This document shows positions 11,701-21,214 of a stretch of 64,000 nucleotides of DNA, piece after piece. The position numbers and the translations under genes are program-made. The notes under the pieces are model-generated. The model was not told the origin of the DNA, ran no database searches, and was given only the letters and a program-made list of their open reading frames with translations. Within the stretch, counting starts at the first letter, position 1. Each line of letters starts with the position of its first letter. The stretch spans positions 584,112-648,111 of the forward strand of contig CAJHNH020002669.1 of the NCBI GenBank assembly GCA_905116865.2, read 5' to 3'. Origin of the DNA: Candidula unifasciata. Taxonomy: Eukaryota; Mollusca; Gastropoda; Stylommatophora; Geomitridae.

Positions 11701-14700
11701 TGGAAGTAACAGTTCACATCTAAATGACAGTAGGCGCAGAACATAAACTGCTTTTTTAGCAAAAGACTACATGGCATGGGGGGGGGGGGGGGGGGAGGAG
11801 GGTTGTACAGACAGGAAATGATAACAGTACTGTACTGTAGATGTATAAAACACGCAGCAAATCTTTGTAGCACTAAAGTTTAAAAACTAACCCTAACATG
11901 AAACTCCAAGGGGCTGTTGAGGTGCTGAATCACATGTGTTCGTGCACCAGGACATGGACTCATACAAGCCGGGACCAGACAAATCTACACTTCTCTACTG
12001 TCATCCTAGACACAGGTCCCTAACGGTAACCTAGCCAACACTGGATCAGCATTTCATTCAAAGTCAGAGAGCACCCGCCTGAGAGGCAAGCAACCAATAG
12101 TCTGCAACCACATAAGCTAGGTCTGTAAAACAGATGAGCATGCGAAACTTGAGACCTGGAACAAGGCCAAAATCCAGAAGTGATTCTTTTCCCGGCAAAG
12201 CTTCAATCCGAGCCTAAATGAAGACGCTACAGGAAACTTACCATGCTCTATAGCATTGACTCTCCGATTGGTTATCTTAATAACTTCGTCCAGGGTGATG
12301 AAAGATGTCTGCAGCGATGCCAACTCCACTAGCAGAATGATTGCCCGTCCATAGCTCTTCTTGGCTTTGTCAATCTGCTGTCCTCCTCTAGCCAGACCTG
12401 TCAGCTCGTACGCTGCAGGAGCAAAGGTCAAAGGTTTTAAGAAACACAACACAAACTTAGCTATTTTCTAACACTCTTCCTCTATCCCAGGTATGCACAG
12501 ACAAAAAAGTCCCCCCACCCCCCACCCCTCCAGTTTACCCATCTTTACTTTTTTGCCACCATCAAAAACATAAAGAATTGTTTAAAAAAATGAATTACAA
12601 CCTTTCCACTAGTGTAACCAGGGAAGGATTTTTCATTTTTAAAAACATGGTGATAGTACTCACCATAAAGTGTCTAAAAGATAACATCATCAACCACAAA
12701 TTATTTATTAGAATAATATAAAAATAGCGCCCAAACAAAAGGTGCTGGTCTCACATACACCACAAGACACAAAGCCATGAGTTTAACTCAATTATTCCTT
12801 CTCTACTCCAAATGTGAAAGCAGAAAAAAAATGTAAAGTATTAGACCTTAATATATGCTATGACATAACCAAAAAATAACAGTCTAACATTTCTTGGTTC
12901 CGCCTCCACAACTGAGGTCAGATGCAGTAGATTCGATGCTGTCTTTGGGAATATTATGTGGAGAAACCCCAGTCTCTTCCTCAGTGCAACCGTACACTAC
13001 TGCCACACAAAATATGAGAATAGTGTTTCGCCTGGCACTGAAACTGAACCCCTGGACACTGAGAATAGAAAAATATGCTCAAAGACACACAATGCAATTA
13101 TAAATAAGTTGACTCCAAAAACAAAAAGGTCCAAGAGGACAGCAGAAACATTCATTTCTAACACAAGCAACCAATTATGAATATGATGATGAAAAAACAA
13201 AACTTACTATCGCCTCCGTCTTGGTAAGACTCAAATATTGGCAACGTGACACCTGAAAGTTGATTAAAAGACACACATAATTATTTCAAATGTTAAAATT
13301 ACACTGAAAACATAAACACCCACTTAATTACTATAAAGATAATCATCCTTGCCTAAAATAATCTGGCTGCAACTAAAGTAAACAAACAGCATTTAGTAGC
13401 AAGATTATCCTGGAACTGGGACAGCATCTCCGTTGTCTTTAATAAACGGTTGTCAAAATGGCAGACATATCTAACATCTTAGTTGTCTTTTAACTCTTCT
13501 TCCACATATTTTTTGCCCTGCTTCAATTCACCTAGTAACTGTTCTATTTATTACTTGTGGTGTTGAAAGAAACAGAGAGTTATTAAATAATGACTTATAC
13601 AATAAAAACAATGTGGAGTATAGGTTTTGTTTGGTACCATGTGAGGCGAAGTCATCAACAAGCAGGAAAGAGCATACAGAAAACCCAAGTATGGGAATAG
13701 AGGTAGAGGCTACCACTATAGCACTGACATGACTCTTCAGTACCCCACTTACAAAAGTGATTAGTCTTGGACTCTTAGGTCCGACTCTGACATGTTCAGG
13801 ACTGATGGCTGCGGTACGAGCACTTGACCCTGGTTGATGCCCAAAAACTTTCAGAACATGTTTGGGTCTATTGGTCAGATTTTTTAAATGCGTGTGTGGA
13901 AACAAGAAAGCTGACATGCTAGTTATGAATGTTATCTTGGTACACTGACAGGGGATATAAAGCAGACAATAAACAACAGTTCAGTGCCTGGTCAGACAAT
14001 CAGCATCCACACTTCCACTTCTGCTGAGAAAAAATGAATATTTGTTTGCTAGTTCTGAGTGCTGCACTGCTGGCAATTCTCAATCATTAATGGCAAAGAC
14101 AGCCTCGTGGCAGTTACACCCACTGGGGATGGGAAGCGCTGGCTTTCATATGTTTGTCCACTTTCCAACTTTAGTCTTGTTCCAGAACTTGAGTTTTGAA
14201 TGCACATCCATTTTACAGATCTGGCTTATGTGCATGCAGACTGTTAGTTCCTCACCTCTTGGGCAGATTAATTCTAAAGAAAAAACCTGTATTAGTTGTC
14301 TTTACGACTTACTTTTTTTTTGGGGAAGGGGGGGGGGGGGGGGGGAATTCTTTTCCCCCAAAAAATGGGCCACAGGAACCGACATGTGGAAGTTTGTATG
14401 CAAGATCTCCTCTAGTTGAGCTTGCAAACTAAATCTGGCCCACACTGTTCTAGCAAGTGGTTCATGGCACACCTGCCAACTGTTTTACATTTTCCAACAT
14501 TTTCGCCTCAGAGTAAACGTCACTGATTGGTCCTGTTCTAGGGCCATAGGTGAAGACCCCAGGCAGTGCCCGGCTGCGATAAAAAGTTCAGGTAAACAAA
14601 CAAGCCTCACCAACAACATTCTCTTTCTTGCTTTTGACTTTCACTGCCGCCTTGGTGACATTCTGTAGAATTAGGTGGCTGATGTCTCCACAAGTGAACT

Positions 14701-17700
14701 TGGCTTCTGCCAAAGAAAACTGAGCTGACTTCATCACCTCCCCAACTTCTTGCTTTGTCTAAGATATAAAAAAATGTGGATTTTAATTTGTTAATATCAA
14801 CACAACGAAGCACGTTAACGTAGTGGTTATGACATCTGCCTAACACAGGGAAGATAGAACAAACCAACTCTATTTTCAAAGGGTGACAAATTGGGCACGC
14901 AGTCCCGTCTTATATTCGGCCCTTCCAAACCCTCATCCCTCACACAGCAGTTGTATTTTATCAATAAAGCATGTTATGTTCACATAATAAAACTATGCGC
15001 ATATTATGAATATCATGCAAACCCACCCACTCACAAATATGCACCCACATACATTGATCCTCGATTCAAGCCACAGGAAAGAAAATGAAGAAATCTCAAT
15101 GCTGTATAGACTAGACTGGTGGATAATGATAATAGCATGATCTGAGAGTAAAGCATCTCACAGCACACGGCTGGATGCCCAATGTGCAGTGACTGACGGG
15201 GGTAATATAACTTAACAAGCTGGACCCATTGTGGAAACTTGTAGCTACTAGGAACTTCTAACATAATGTTTATGGCTCGTCTGCCAACAGGTAAGAAGAG
15301 CAATACCTGCTGTAACAAAAAATATAGAACCTGAGATTCACATAAGGTTTTCTTCACTTCCTATTTAACCACTCTGAGGATCAAGGGAGATACAGCACTG
15401 AGGATCGAGACAGATACAGCACTCTGAGGATCGAGAGATACAGCACTCTGAGGATTGAGGAAGATACAGCACTCTGAGGATTGAGGAAGATACAGCACTC
15501 TGAGGATTGAGAGATACAGCACTCTGAGGATCGAGAGATACAGCACTCTGAGGATAGAGAGATATAGCACTCTGAGGATCGAGAGATACAGCACTCTGAG
15601 GTTCGAGAGATACAGCACTCTGACTTTCTTCCAGCAGGCTCAGCAGAGGTGAAATGGTCAAACCAAGGCCATGGGTTCATTCACAGCTGTGTCGTTTAGC
15701 TCATGGGTGCAATTATTATTAAGAAGATTTCGGTGGGTCGTCACTGGAGCCACAGTGCTTGTGCTACACCACAGGCAGGCAGCCAGCCTGACAGACTGAG
15801 CCATGTGGGATTTAAAAAAAACCTGTGCAATAAAGTCAATCCTCCTGACTTTAACTGTCACTTCCTAATGGCCTAAATTTTGACATTACATTATCATTTT
15901 GTGCTTGGAGAACCTTAGTCCCAGTGTCCTACTACTCCTTCAGTATGTGCCTGTATGGCAGGACATCAAAATGTACTCTCTCTCTCTCTGACAACCCTTC
16001 TATTTGCTGTCTTTGGTAGACAAGTTAAAAATCATAAATGAGTAAAGTAGTTTCAGTTTCATTTTCAAAACAGATGTCCATAGATGCCAGAATACCCAAC
16101 AGCTTACTTGCAAATGGATCTTCTACTTTTTTCTTGTTCATCGAAGAAACTGGTAAGGAACAGCCTTAGAGGCTCTCTGACAGACTATGACGAGAGTAAA
16201 GTTATGAAGAAGAGCTGCTATATGATGATAAAACTATGCAATTGCCTTATAAAAAACACAAGGTACTTTACATGCCAAAAGAAAGACAAAACATGAATGA
16301 ATTAAAATGAAATCTAAGCAACGCACATCGATGATTTTCTTCAAGATGGACCTGAATCGCATAGTCAGGGCATCAGCTTTCTTCTTCAGCAAACTGTGAC
16401 CTTTCTGAGCTCCCTTCAGTCTGGCCTTGATGATGGCCAAGGCCCTGCAGATACAAATACATTACATTTCAAGTCCCACATGGAGGATAGGTTACCACAA
16501 TAAATAAAAATGAGTACATTTTGAAAGAGGCATATTTGCATGCAACACATACTTGGCTTCAGAATTTATGAGAGTTGCATGCAAAAGAGTGGAGTGGATG
16601 AACCATACGCAGACCCTATGTGACATCTAAATAATTTATTATCCTTAGGTGTGAGAAGCTGGCCCATTTGTACTTTCTACAGGTAGTATTTTGTGTAGCT
16701 GTAAGGTTACCAATTATAACTGTCTTAGAAGATTAAACAAGGTATATGTTCTTGTTTTACTGACTTTTAAGTCACTGCGATGTCAAACTTTCAGGCAGCA
16801 GTTGAGAAAGGGAGACAAGTCAGATATGCACATAGTCAGTCACAGTCTTCTGGTCTGGTAACATACAGACTGCAGTTTACGAATGTTTGCAGCTTAGTAA
16901 CTGTTTTTGCTATTGTCTGCACTGTCTTTATTAAGTGGTATTTACCCCTTTGTAGTTAATTTAAAACTCTTTCAGTGCCTATGAACTCATGCATCTCTTG
17001 GTTACTCCAGGCAGGATACGTTTGTCTTAACCTCTCCCTCATGCCTCACCACTTGGTTACTCCAGGCAGGATGTGTTTGGTCTTAACCTCTCCCCCATGC
17101 CTCACCACTTGGTTACTCCAGGCAGGATGTGTTTGGTCTTAACCTCACCCCCATGCCTCACCACTTGGTTACTCCAGGCAGGATGTGTTTGGTCTTAACC
17201 TCACCCCCATGCCTCACCACTTGGTTACTCCAGGCAGGATGTGTTTGGTCTTAACCTCTCCCCCATGCCTCACCACTTGGTTACTCCAGGCAGGATGTAT
17301 TTAGTCTTAACCTCACCCCCATGCCTTACCACTTGGTTACTCCAGAAAAGGACATCAGAACTTAAAAACATACAGTTAAAACTTTGACACCTAGAACAAA
17401 TTAAATTACAACTCCCTGCGAATGAAAAAAAAAAATAATGATAAAATGTGCTGTACAAATAACTGGGTCATTGTCTGGAATCTACATGGTAAAAGTAAAA
17501 ACAATGAGCAGGATAACTAGACGTGAATTAGTTAATTATCTATCTACTGGGCAGGGGGAGATAAATGGCTGAAAATCTTCTTCTTCTGCGTTTATCCGAA
17601 AATTTAATTGCGCTGTGTCCGTTACTGCATGGCTGCGATATTTGCACATTTCGGCCAACACATCCGACTGCTGAGGGCATTTGTTGACTGGGTTAGCCTT

Positions 17701-18777
17701 CCCCCAAATGGCTGAAGATGTTAAATTAAGACTCCCCTCGACACATCCCAAAATGCTGATAGTCAACAGTCTCCATTTGATAAAATAAACATAAAGCATT
17801 AATTTTTTTTCCTGGTCAACACAAGCTATCATAGACATAGCCGTGAATTGTAATTAAAACAGAAAGGAGTAATATATATGAATAATCAGAGATCATTTTG
17901 AACAGGCTGCATAAGAAGACAACAGATAAGATGACATAGAAGTTCTTAGTTTAGGGCTTGGCTTATGTATGCTCATACTGGAGCAGAAGGGACAAGTCAG
18001 ACAAAGTATGAATCGGCTGGTATAGGAGTTGAGAAAATTGCATAACATGTGCAGGAACCAGTGCACCTTCAGTGAGATGCTTGGGACTGGATCATTGAAA
18101 AAGAAGAATCGAATTGTGATTGTGTTCTAACACTTCCGAAGATAACTCAAAAATCCTTGAGTCAACCTTCACAAGTGCATGTTAAAATGACATTAACATA
18201 TAACAAATATACACATTAGTATAACCTTAGACATGACAAAAGAATGACAAGGAGTCAGCAGAATGTAATACATTTTAACATATATTATAAAATATATGTT
18301 ATAAAATTAAATAGTTCAACGATCTAGCAAATGTATCAAGTATCATCAATGTAGATTAAGTAGAAAACACACTTTAAAATAAGTTCTAAAAAACACGTAA
18401 GACAAGTCCGTAAGAATTTTCTCCATGACTTTCAAATTATACTGATAAAGTAAACATATTTCAATGCATAATATAAATTTTGTAAATGAAACGCAATCAG
18501 ATTCATTCAAAGCTGCAAACAGCTGACCCTGCCCTCCAAACTCCAAGAGAGTAGTCAGTTCTGATCTGCTGGACTGGATCGATCAGTGAAGGGAAGGTTA
18601 GGAGGTTTCCCGTTGGCGTAAAAGTAACTTGTTTTTCTGTTACACAGTATAAAGACATAATGCACATTAACAATATACAACTCACTAAACCACTTCCTAA
18701 AAACCATCACTAGCAGACGGTGACAGAGGTACTTACATACGAGAGGGGAAAACATTGAGCCTATCTTTGTCAGACAT
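2588..18777 (-). CDS. ATP6V1D: V-type H+-ATPase subunit D (ATP6V1D), 7 exons, complete
   Basis: Subunit D of the cytosolic V1 sector forms the central rotor shaft that couples ATP hydrolysis in the A3B3 ring to proton pumping by Vo at vacuolar, lysosomal and plasma membranes. Joining 18777-18737, 16444-16327, 14758-14611, 13252-13208, 12412-12242, 11416-11338 and 2732-2588 gives 747 nt, or 248 aa, close to the roughly 247 aa usual for the family. All junctions have GT/AG and matching phases. The product shows the family hallmarks [58 protein letters not shown] and [24 protein letters not shown]. Its C-terminus is lysine-rich and then acidic. The gene is divergent from TCTE1. The last intron (2733-11337, 8.6 kb) carries R2-like, Helitron and satellite insertions plus an assembly gap, none of which interrupts an exon. 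Confidence 0.96.
2855..2960. repeat. Dispersed repeat, copy 1 of a pair (see 17630-17720)
   Basis: Shares ATATTTGCAC, ACACATC and the block GCATTTGTTGACTGGGTTAG with 17630-17720 in the same orientation, both in ATP6V1D introns. Its nature is unknown. Confidence 0.6.
3565..3760 (+). mobile_element. SINE family C (tRNA-derived), forward copy
   Basis: Contains GGGAAGTAAAAGGTGCCCGG, TGACCAAATCCCC, GAATGCCAATTGTC and TAGCCCTATATG. The same order appears as the reverse complement at 50565-50825 and partly at 21045-21180. The tRNA-like head is eroded here. Confidence 0.6.
3865..3919 (-). repeat. Single SINE-C/61-bp-type unit abutting the R2-like element
   Basis: TTCATGCTTGCAGATGGACT... to ...GGACCTATACTTTAT matches the unit tandemly repeated at 10101-11035. 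The R2-like sequence begins immediately after it, so the whole 3920-10100 block appears inserted into or rearranged within this repeat. Confidence 0.7.
3921..6478 (+). pseudogene. R2-like RT plus restriction-like endonuclease, N-truncated, with -1 frame break
   Basis: The reverse transcriptase runs [45 protein letters not shown] and the catalytic FMDDTTII box (about 4795-4820). Then follow the CCHC knuckle [17 protein letters not shown] and the endonuclease core RPDIVLHS (6130s) with ELTVPFESR...KYSDL. The RPD half is in the frame ending at TGA 6180-6182. The ELTVPFE half is one base back, so the two must be joined by a -1 shift at the A7 run 6160-6166. The family arrangement (RT, CCHC, PD-(D/E)XK endonuclease) is that of R2/NeSL/Hero-type LINEs, which normally have one ORF; the exact clade is unresolved. 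The first 17 codons of the open frame (from 3870) come from the flanking repeat. The zinc finger and N-terminus are missing but present in copy 2. Confidence 0.88.
6161..6190 (+). promoter_or_regulatory. In-phase A_AAA_AAC heptamer followed by hairpin at the endonuclease frame break
   Basis: The heptamer lies at 6161-6167, in the zero frame (codons CAA AAA AAC). A perfect 7-bp stem, CAACTCA (6170-6176) with TGAGTTG (6184-6190), has the zero-frame TGA in its loop. A -1 slip would enter the frame carrying the rest of the endonuclease. The spacer to the stem is only 2 nt, short for classical -1 frameshifting. A single-A deletion is an equally simple explanation. Confidence 0.4.
6901..7222 (+). 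other. Structured 5' UTR-like segment ahead of R2-like copy 2
   Basis: Hairpins in tandem: CCCCCCGG/CCGGGGGG (6988-6995 with 7001-7008, loop TATCG), GACATCT/AGATGTC (7016-7022 with 7029-7035) and a weaker GGGT/ACCC (about 7047-7058). The frame of the zinc finger stays open upstream to at least 7064 with no ATG. R2 elements are known to carry a self-cleaving HDV-like ribozyme at the 5' end; whether this segment folds so is untested. Confidence 0.35.
7064..8983 (+). mobile_element. R2-type retrotransposon copy 2, 5' half, cut by assembly gap
   Basis: Begins with an N-terminal zinc finger, [26 protein letters not shown] (7223-7288), then a basic region KRRRKT. The RT part from 7916 on shows no difference that I can see from copy 1 at a constant offset of 3995 bp (7916-8967 versus 3921-4972). 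After 8967 it jumps to the sequence equivalent to copy-1 5160 (187 bp missing), breaking the frame after FTVARN, and stops at the N run. The start is uncertain: no ATG precedes the finger, and the first usable start-like codon is TTG at 7250. Together the two copies cover the complete element. Confidence 0.87.
8984..9000. other. Assembly gap (17 N)
   Basis: A run of 17 N between R2-like copy 2 and the Helitron fragment. The order, size and true adjacency of the flanks are not guaranteed. Confidence 0.99.
9001..9700 (-). pseudogene. Helitron Pif1-like helicase fragment
   Basis: The minus-strand translation gives [79 protein letters not shown] and the Walker A motif [20 protein letters not shown], followed by a motif Ia-like [14 protein letters not shown]. 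These are typical of the Pif1-family helicase domain of Helitron RepHel. In-frame stops (TAA at 9253-9255, TGA just before FAATLL) and frame breaks around 9520-9560 show it is dead. The Rep/HUH nuclease domain is not present and the C-terminal part is lost in the gap. Confidence 0.85.
9001..10100 (-). mobile_element. Helitron remnant with 5' terminus at 10100
   Basis: On the minus strand the element starts TCTATATATATAAAAATCAA with the host base A at 10101, the A|TC boundary required of Helitrons. Leader sequence including AGACTCGGAAACTA follows, then the helicase fragment. The insertion point is the AT dinucleotide inside one unit of the 61-bp satellite (GCTGA|TTGCTC in unit sequence). The 3' CTRR end is not visible, presumably in the gap. 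Confidence 0.75.
10101..11035 (-). repeat. 61-bp minisatellite derived from SINE family C, about 15 copies
   Basis: Unit TCAGCTTCATGCTTGCAGGT-GTATTGAGTACAAGGAGCTG-GACCTATACTTTATAGAGCAA. It corresponds to the single-copy segment ATGCTTTCAGGTGTACTGGG...AGACCTATATTTTAAAGACC of the SINE-C copy at 50575-50630. Adjacent units repeat in a multi-unit order (the same variant block recurs about 245 bp apart), indicating higher-order duplication. Confidence 0.93.
11036..11215 (-). mobile_element. SINE family C head end (reverse)
   Basis: Sequence next to the 61-bp array ends, in minus sense, in a tRNA-like head (CTAGATGCTCGGCTCAGGCTT... with a B-box-like block), like the SINE-C copies at 38105-38340 and 50565-50825. 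The array is therefore internal to an expanded SINE. Confidence 0.55.
11338..11416 (-). CDS. ATP6V1D: ATP6V1D exon 6
   Basis: Acceptor TTTTTCAG|TC, donor ACAG|GTACAG. Encodes (V)[19 protein letters not shown] onward to DREEFY, in phase with exons 5 and 7. Confidence 0.93.
11490..11615. repeat. Dispersed repeat family E, copy 1
   Basis: GCACTGGGGACACTCCCATA, GCGCTCCGTCCCCCACCTTC, AGCAGCAAGTGAAGAGTTCC match in order the segments at 47535-47650 and 53935-54050. Same orientation in all three; no coding capacity. Confidence 0.65.
11778..11795. repeat. Poly-G tract (18)
   Basis: Eighteen consecutive G on the plus strand, within an ATP6V1D intron. A second run of 18 G lies at 14328-14345. Confidence 0.9.
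11930..12230 (+). mobile_element. SINE-like family A, diverged forward copy
   Basis: Shares GTCAGAGAGCACCCGCCTGA, GAGGCAAGCAACCAATAGTC, AGGTCTGTAAAACAGATGAG and TGGAACAAGGCCAAAATCCA with the family at 21215, 29065, 38355 and 43545. Lies just downstream of ATP6V1D exon 5. Confidence 0.6.
12242..12412 (-). CDS. ATP6V1D: ATP6V1D exon 5
   Basis: Acceptor CTGCAG|CG, donor CATG|GTAAGT. Encodes (T)[20 protein letters not shown] onward, including [20 protein letters not shown] and NRRVNAIEH, the most conserved stretch of subunit D. Confidence 0.95.
13208..13252 (-). CDS. ATP6V1D: ATP6V1D exon 4 (45-bp microexon)
   Basis: Acceptor TTTCAG|GT, donor GATA|GTAAGT. Encodes (G)[14 protein letters not shown], equivalent to the conserved VTLP-x-F-E-x-Y segment. 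Too short for ORF calling; found by phase and homology. Confidence 0.9.
14150..14400 (-). mobile_element. SINE-like family A, reverse copy
   Basis: TTAGTCTTGTTCCAGAACTT, GAATGCACATCCATTTTACA and GATCTGGCTTATGTGCATGC are the reverse of the family's 3' part. A long T/G homopolymer pair (14312-14345) interrupts it. Confidence 0.65.
14611..14758 (-). CDS. ATP6V1D: ATP6V1D exon 3
   Basis: Acceptor TTAG|ACA and donor TTG|GTGAGG. Encodes [20 protein letters not shown], then [20 protein letters not shown] and [10 protein letters not shown], matching the family segment between the first helix and the head domain. Confidence 0.93.
14808..14940 (+). mobile_element. Possible SINE head (tRNA-like)
   Basis: GCACGTTAACGTAGTGGTTA resembles a tRNA A-box region, as in the heads of SINE families A and C. 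It lies just upstream, in ATP6V1D sense, of exon 3. Weak B box; low confidence. Confidence 0.35.
15370..15625. repeat. 24-26-bp minisatellite, about 11 copies
   Basis: Unit GATCGAGAGATACAGCACTC-TGAG with variant GATTGAGGAAGATACAGCAC. All three minus frames stay open, which produces spurious ORFs. Confidence 0.93.
15640..15860 (+). mobile_element. SINE family D (tRNA-derived), degraded copy
   Basis: Aligns in order with 54733-54965: AAATGGTCAA, CATGGGTTCATT (B-box-like), GTGCAATT, CACTGGAGCCACAGTGC, GACAGACTGAGCCATGTGGG, TGCAATAAAGTCAATCCTCC. Confidence 0.65.
16327..16444 (-). CDS. ATP6V1D: ATP6V1D exon 2
   Basis: Acceptor CTGCAG|G; G completes the Met codon, then [15 protein letters not shown] and [20 protein letters not shown]. 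Donor GAT|GTGCGT is non-consensus at +3 but phase-correct (ends in phase 0). Confidence 0.93.
16990..17345. repeat. 56-bp minisatellite, about 6 copies
   Basis: Unit begins TTGGTTACTCCAGGCAGGAT, then GTGTTTGGTCTTAACCTCTC and CCCCATGCCTCACCAC; unit starts at 17053 and 17109 fix the 56-bp period. Inside ATP6V1D intron 1. Confidence 0.93.
17350..18736. other. ATP6V1D intron 1, remaining unique sequence
   Basis: AT-rich, no exon recognised. Contains the dispersed repeat at 17630-17720. Confidence 0.5.
17630..17720. repeat. Dispersed repeat, copy 2 (pair with 2855-2960)
   Basis: GATATTTGCACATTTCGGCC, AACACATCCGACT and GGCATTTGTTGACTGGGTTA match the copy at 2855-2960. Confidence 0.6.
18737..18777 (-). 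CDS. ATP6V1D: ATP6V1D exon 1 (start codon)
   Basis: Encodes [13 protein letters not shown] plus two bases (AT) of the next Met codon. The donor is AT|GTAAGT at 18736-18731. The start is chosen because it aligns with the family N-terminus. Confidence 0.93.
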
Positions 18778-18870
18778 TTTGATCAGTCATGTGATGGCGA
18801 ATGACTTCCCATGGCGGAAGTTGATTTGATCAGCTTCCGGTATGCTGGAGAGCTCTTATTTTAGGAAGCG
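18778..18870 (-). promoter_or_regulatory. Probable ATP6V1D core promoter / 5' UTR
   Basis: Immediately upstream of the ATG the minus strand carries ETS-like ACCGGAAGC and ACTTCCGCC, a YY1-like CCATGG context, and TCACATGA, one mismatch from the CLEAR E-box core TCACGTGA that TFEB uses at lysosomal and V-ATPase genes. The motifs are seen; their function is inference. Confidence 0.35.
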
Positions 18871-20450
18871 GAAATTAGAGTTGTCATAGCTACCAAAGCT
18901 TGAATAAAACCATTTAAATCTAGTGATAAGTATTTCTTCATTCCATCGAGCACAAAAGGCAGACAAGTAAATACATTTTATTCTTTGTTTTAGAATATAT
19001 AGCACGTGAAGAAGAAAAGTTGCCTTGCCTTTGCTGCTTTTATCTCCTCATCTTTCTTTTTCCGTGTCAGTATTGCAGTGGTATTGTATTGTATTGTTTA
19101 CATGGTTACATCACGGTTTATAATTTCTGATTAATTTGTCTTGACCCACAGTGTCTCTCAAGTTCATGTATTTTTTAATATCTAGTCTCTTTCAATAATT
19201 CATAGGTCATAATCATTAAATTTAACAGTTTCTTTGCTGAAAGTCTTTTCTATCCCATCCTACAGTCTGTATTCTATATGTGTTTTCATGATAAGTGTGA
19301 AATAGCTCCTGTTCACATTCGTGGTCAATCCCTGTCTGTTCTTCAAATACTGTACTTTCTTTGAAAAAAAATAAAAATAAACTCTTAAAGATGACCTAAT
19401 TATTTCAGTTTCCGAGACATCTAACTTACTTAACTTTTTTAGTACCAGAGTAAAGTTAAGTTAATTATAAATCACTGGATGATGTTTTATTTTTTAAGCA
19501 AAGAATCTGCAGAATCGTATAAGTGTGCACAGACTCAGTAACTTGGGCAAGGATTCAAATGTGTGGGTGTGTATTTCAGAATTACGATGCATAAACTCAG
19601 CTTCACTCAAGTTTCAAACCAGCCACTTAAACCAACACCAGTGTGCACTGCACACCCTGTGTTATCAGAAGATTATTGTTTTGATAATAGTTATTATTCT
19701 GATTGGCTTACAATAACATTCTAAGAAAGTTTACTTCAAGTTCAAAAAAGAGATAATTGTTGACAACTTCCTCCGTTATAAGTCTGCAGTAATTATATGG
19801 TTGCATATTTTGCTGTCTTGAGCATTTGTGCATGCATAGGTGGGTGCATATATACACGCATGTACTTGTTTATGTGCGTGCGGGTGCATGATATCATCTT
19901 TGCCTGCTGCTTCGTATTTTACTAAGGGAATTAATTATCTTTTTATTTTCTATACAAGGCATCTGTCCTACATTTATTGATAATGTGGTCATTCTTGCTT
20001 CTTCATCCAAATACAATGGTTCTGTTGAGCTAAATCAATTTAGAAATGTTCAGCTCATTAAAGCAATGTTTCCCTATTGTAAATTTGAACAAAGAAGACA
20101 CAAACAGTAGACTGAATAATTTATTGACTGGCATTGAATTCATTTGCAACCAGAAAGACACAGTAGTGAACCAGCACTTGCCATGGCAAAAGAGAAAGTT
20201 GCTTTTGAGAGTAGCTGAATGTATAAAGGATTCACTTATTTGCTTCATTTATGTGATTGTTACTGTAGTATGCACCTGACGAGATCCAGCAAAATATGCC
20301 AGGCAATACATTGTGCAATCTATTGTTTGTGTCTTCCTTGTTCAAATTTATTTGTGTGGTAATGATTTCTCTACATTCTTGTAGCATTCCAAGTCTGCCT
20401 TGTCTTTAGTTTCATTACCCTTTTCACTTACCATTACTGTGAAAATGACA
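18871..20450. other. Intergenic sequence between divergent genes
   Basis: No exon, RNA or repeat array recognised. AT-rich, with TG-rich microsatellite-like stretches near 19840-19890. Confidence 0.45.
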
Positions 20451-20454
20451 CCTT

Positions 20455-20660
20455 TTACTAGATTCATCGAGAAACAGCAGATCAAGTGGTTTGGCCATCT
20501 CGTTAGAATGCAGCAAGATCAAATACCATCACAAGCACTACATCTCAGAAGGTCAGCTACAAGAGCAAGAAGAGATCAACAACATTAAAGACACTCTACG
20601 TCTTCACGGCATGACAATAGCCAGTGGCAGCCAACATACACTGGAAGTGGTTTATGATGA
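20455..20660 (+). mobile_element. LINE 3' end fragment (RT C-terminal tail), forward
   Basis: Encodes RFIEKQQIKWFGHLVRMQQD, then (frame-shifted) IKDTLRLHGMTIA, and ends in a (GAT)n tail. This is the conserved C-terminus of LINE reverse-transcriptase ORFs, as in the longer element at 40963-42340. Confidence 0.75.
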
Positions 20661-20779
20661 TGATGATGACTTACCATTTTCTAGTGATCATCTACATCTT
20701 TTTCTGTTGGAAGGAACACCTGTTGATTTGGTGCTTGATAGGTGGCACTGGCCTGTGTCGTTCCGTGTGGATGTAGAAT

Positions 20780-21040
20780 ATCTTTAATGTCATCAGTCCA
20801 TTTTCTCCTTGTGCACACCACACTCTTGCTCTCACATTGGATCCTGTTGGGTGTAGCAGTTCTGGCTGCATTCTAACAAGATGATCCTGTTGGGTGTGGC
20901 AGTTCTGGCTGCATTCTAACAAGATGATCCTGTTGGGTGTGGCAGTTCTGGCTGCATTCTAACAAGATGATCCTGTTGGGTGTGGCAGTTCTGGCTGCAT
21001 TCTAACAAGATGATCAGACCATTTGATATTCTGCTTATAT
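20780..21040 (-). mobile_element. LINE 3' end fragment, reverse, with internal tandem expansion
   Basis: Minus-strand frames read IKWSDHLVRMQPELPHPTGS and, after a frame break, WTDDIKDILHLHGTTQA, the same tail as 20455-20660 in the opposite orientation. The HLVRMQPELPHPTGS segment is tandemly repeated (20838-21016). Confidence 0.75.
20838..21016. repeat. 43-bp minisatellite made from a LINE coding segment, about 4 copies
   Basis: Unit GATCCTGTTGGGTGTGGCAG-TTCTGGCTGCATTCTAACAA-GAT. Its reverse complement encodes the HLVRMQ... tail of the flanking LINE. Confidence 0.93.
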
Positions 21041-21044
21041 TATA

Positions 21045-21180
21045 TCGTCCTGGGAAAGTAAAGACAGCCGGCGTAATGCTGACCACATTACCCACAGAGT
21101 GCTGATGGTCTGTAAAAATATGGGACGCTCTGCCCAAATGCCCGATGCGCCGAAAGGCGTGAAAAGGGATGTTTACTTTA
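21045..21180 (+). mobile_element. SINE family C, partial forward copy
   Basis: GGGAAAGTAAAGACAGCCGG, TAATGCTGACCACATTACCC, AGAGTGCTGATGG and GCCCGATGCGCC follow the order of the copies at 3565 and 50565 (reverse). Confidence 0.6.
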
Positions 21181-21214
21181 CTTTTTACTATATTATATAC
21201 TTGAGCTACCCCAT

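Noticed and set aside
13528..13917. 129-codon minus-strand frame in an ATP6V1D intron
   Set aside because: No homology, no splice sites in phase with ATP6V1D, ordinary composition.
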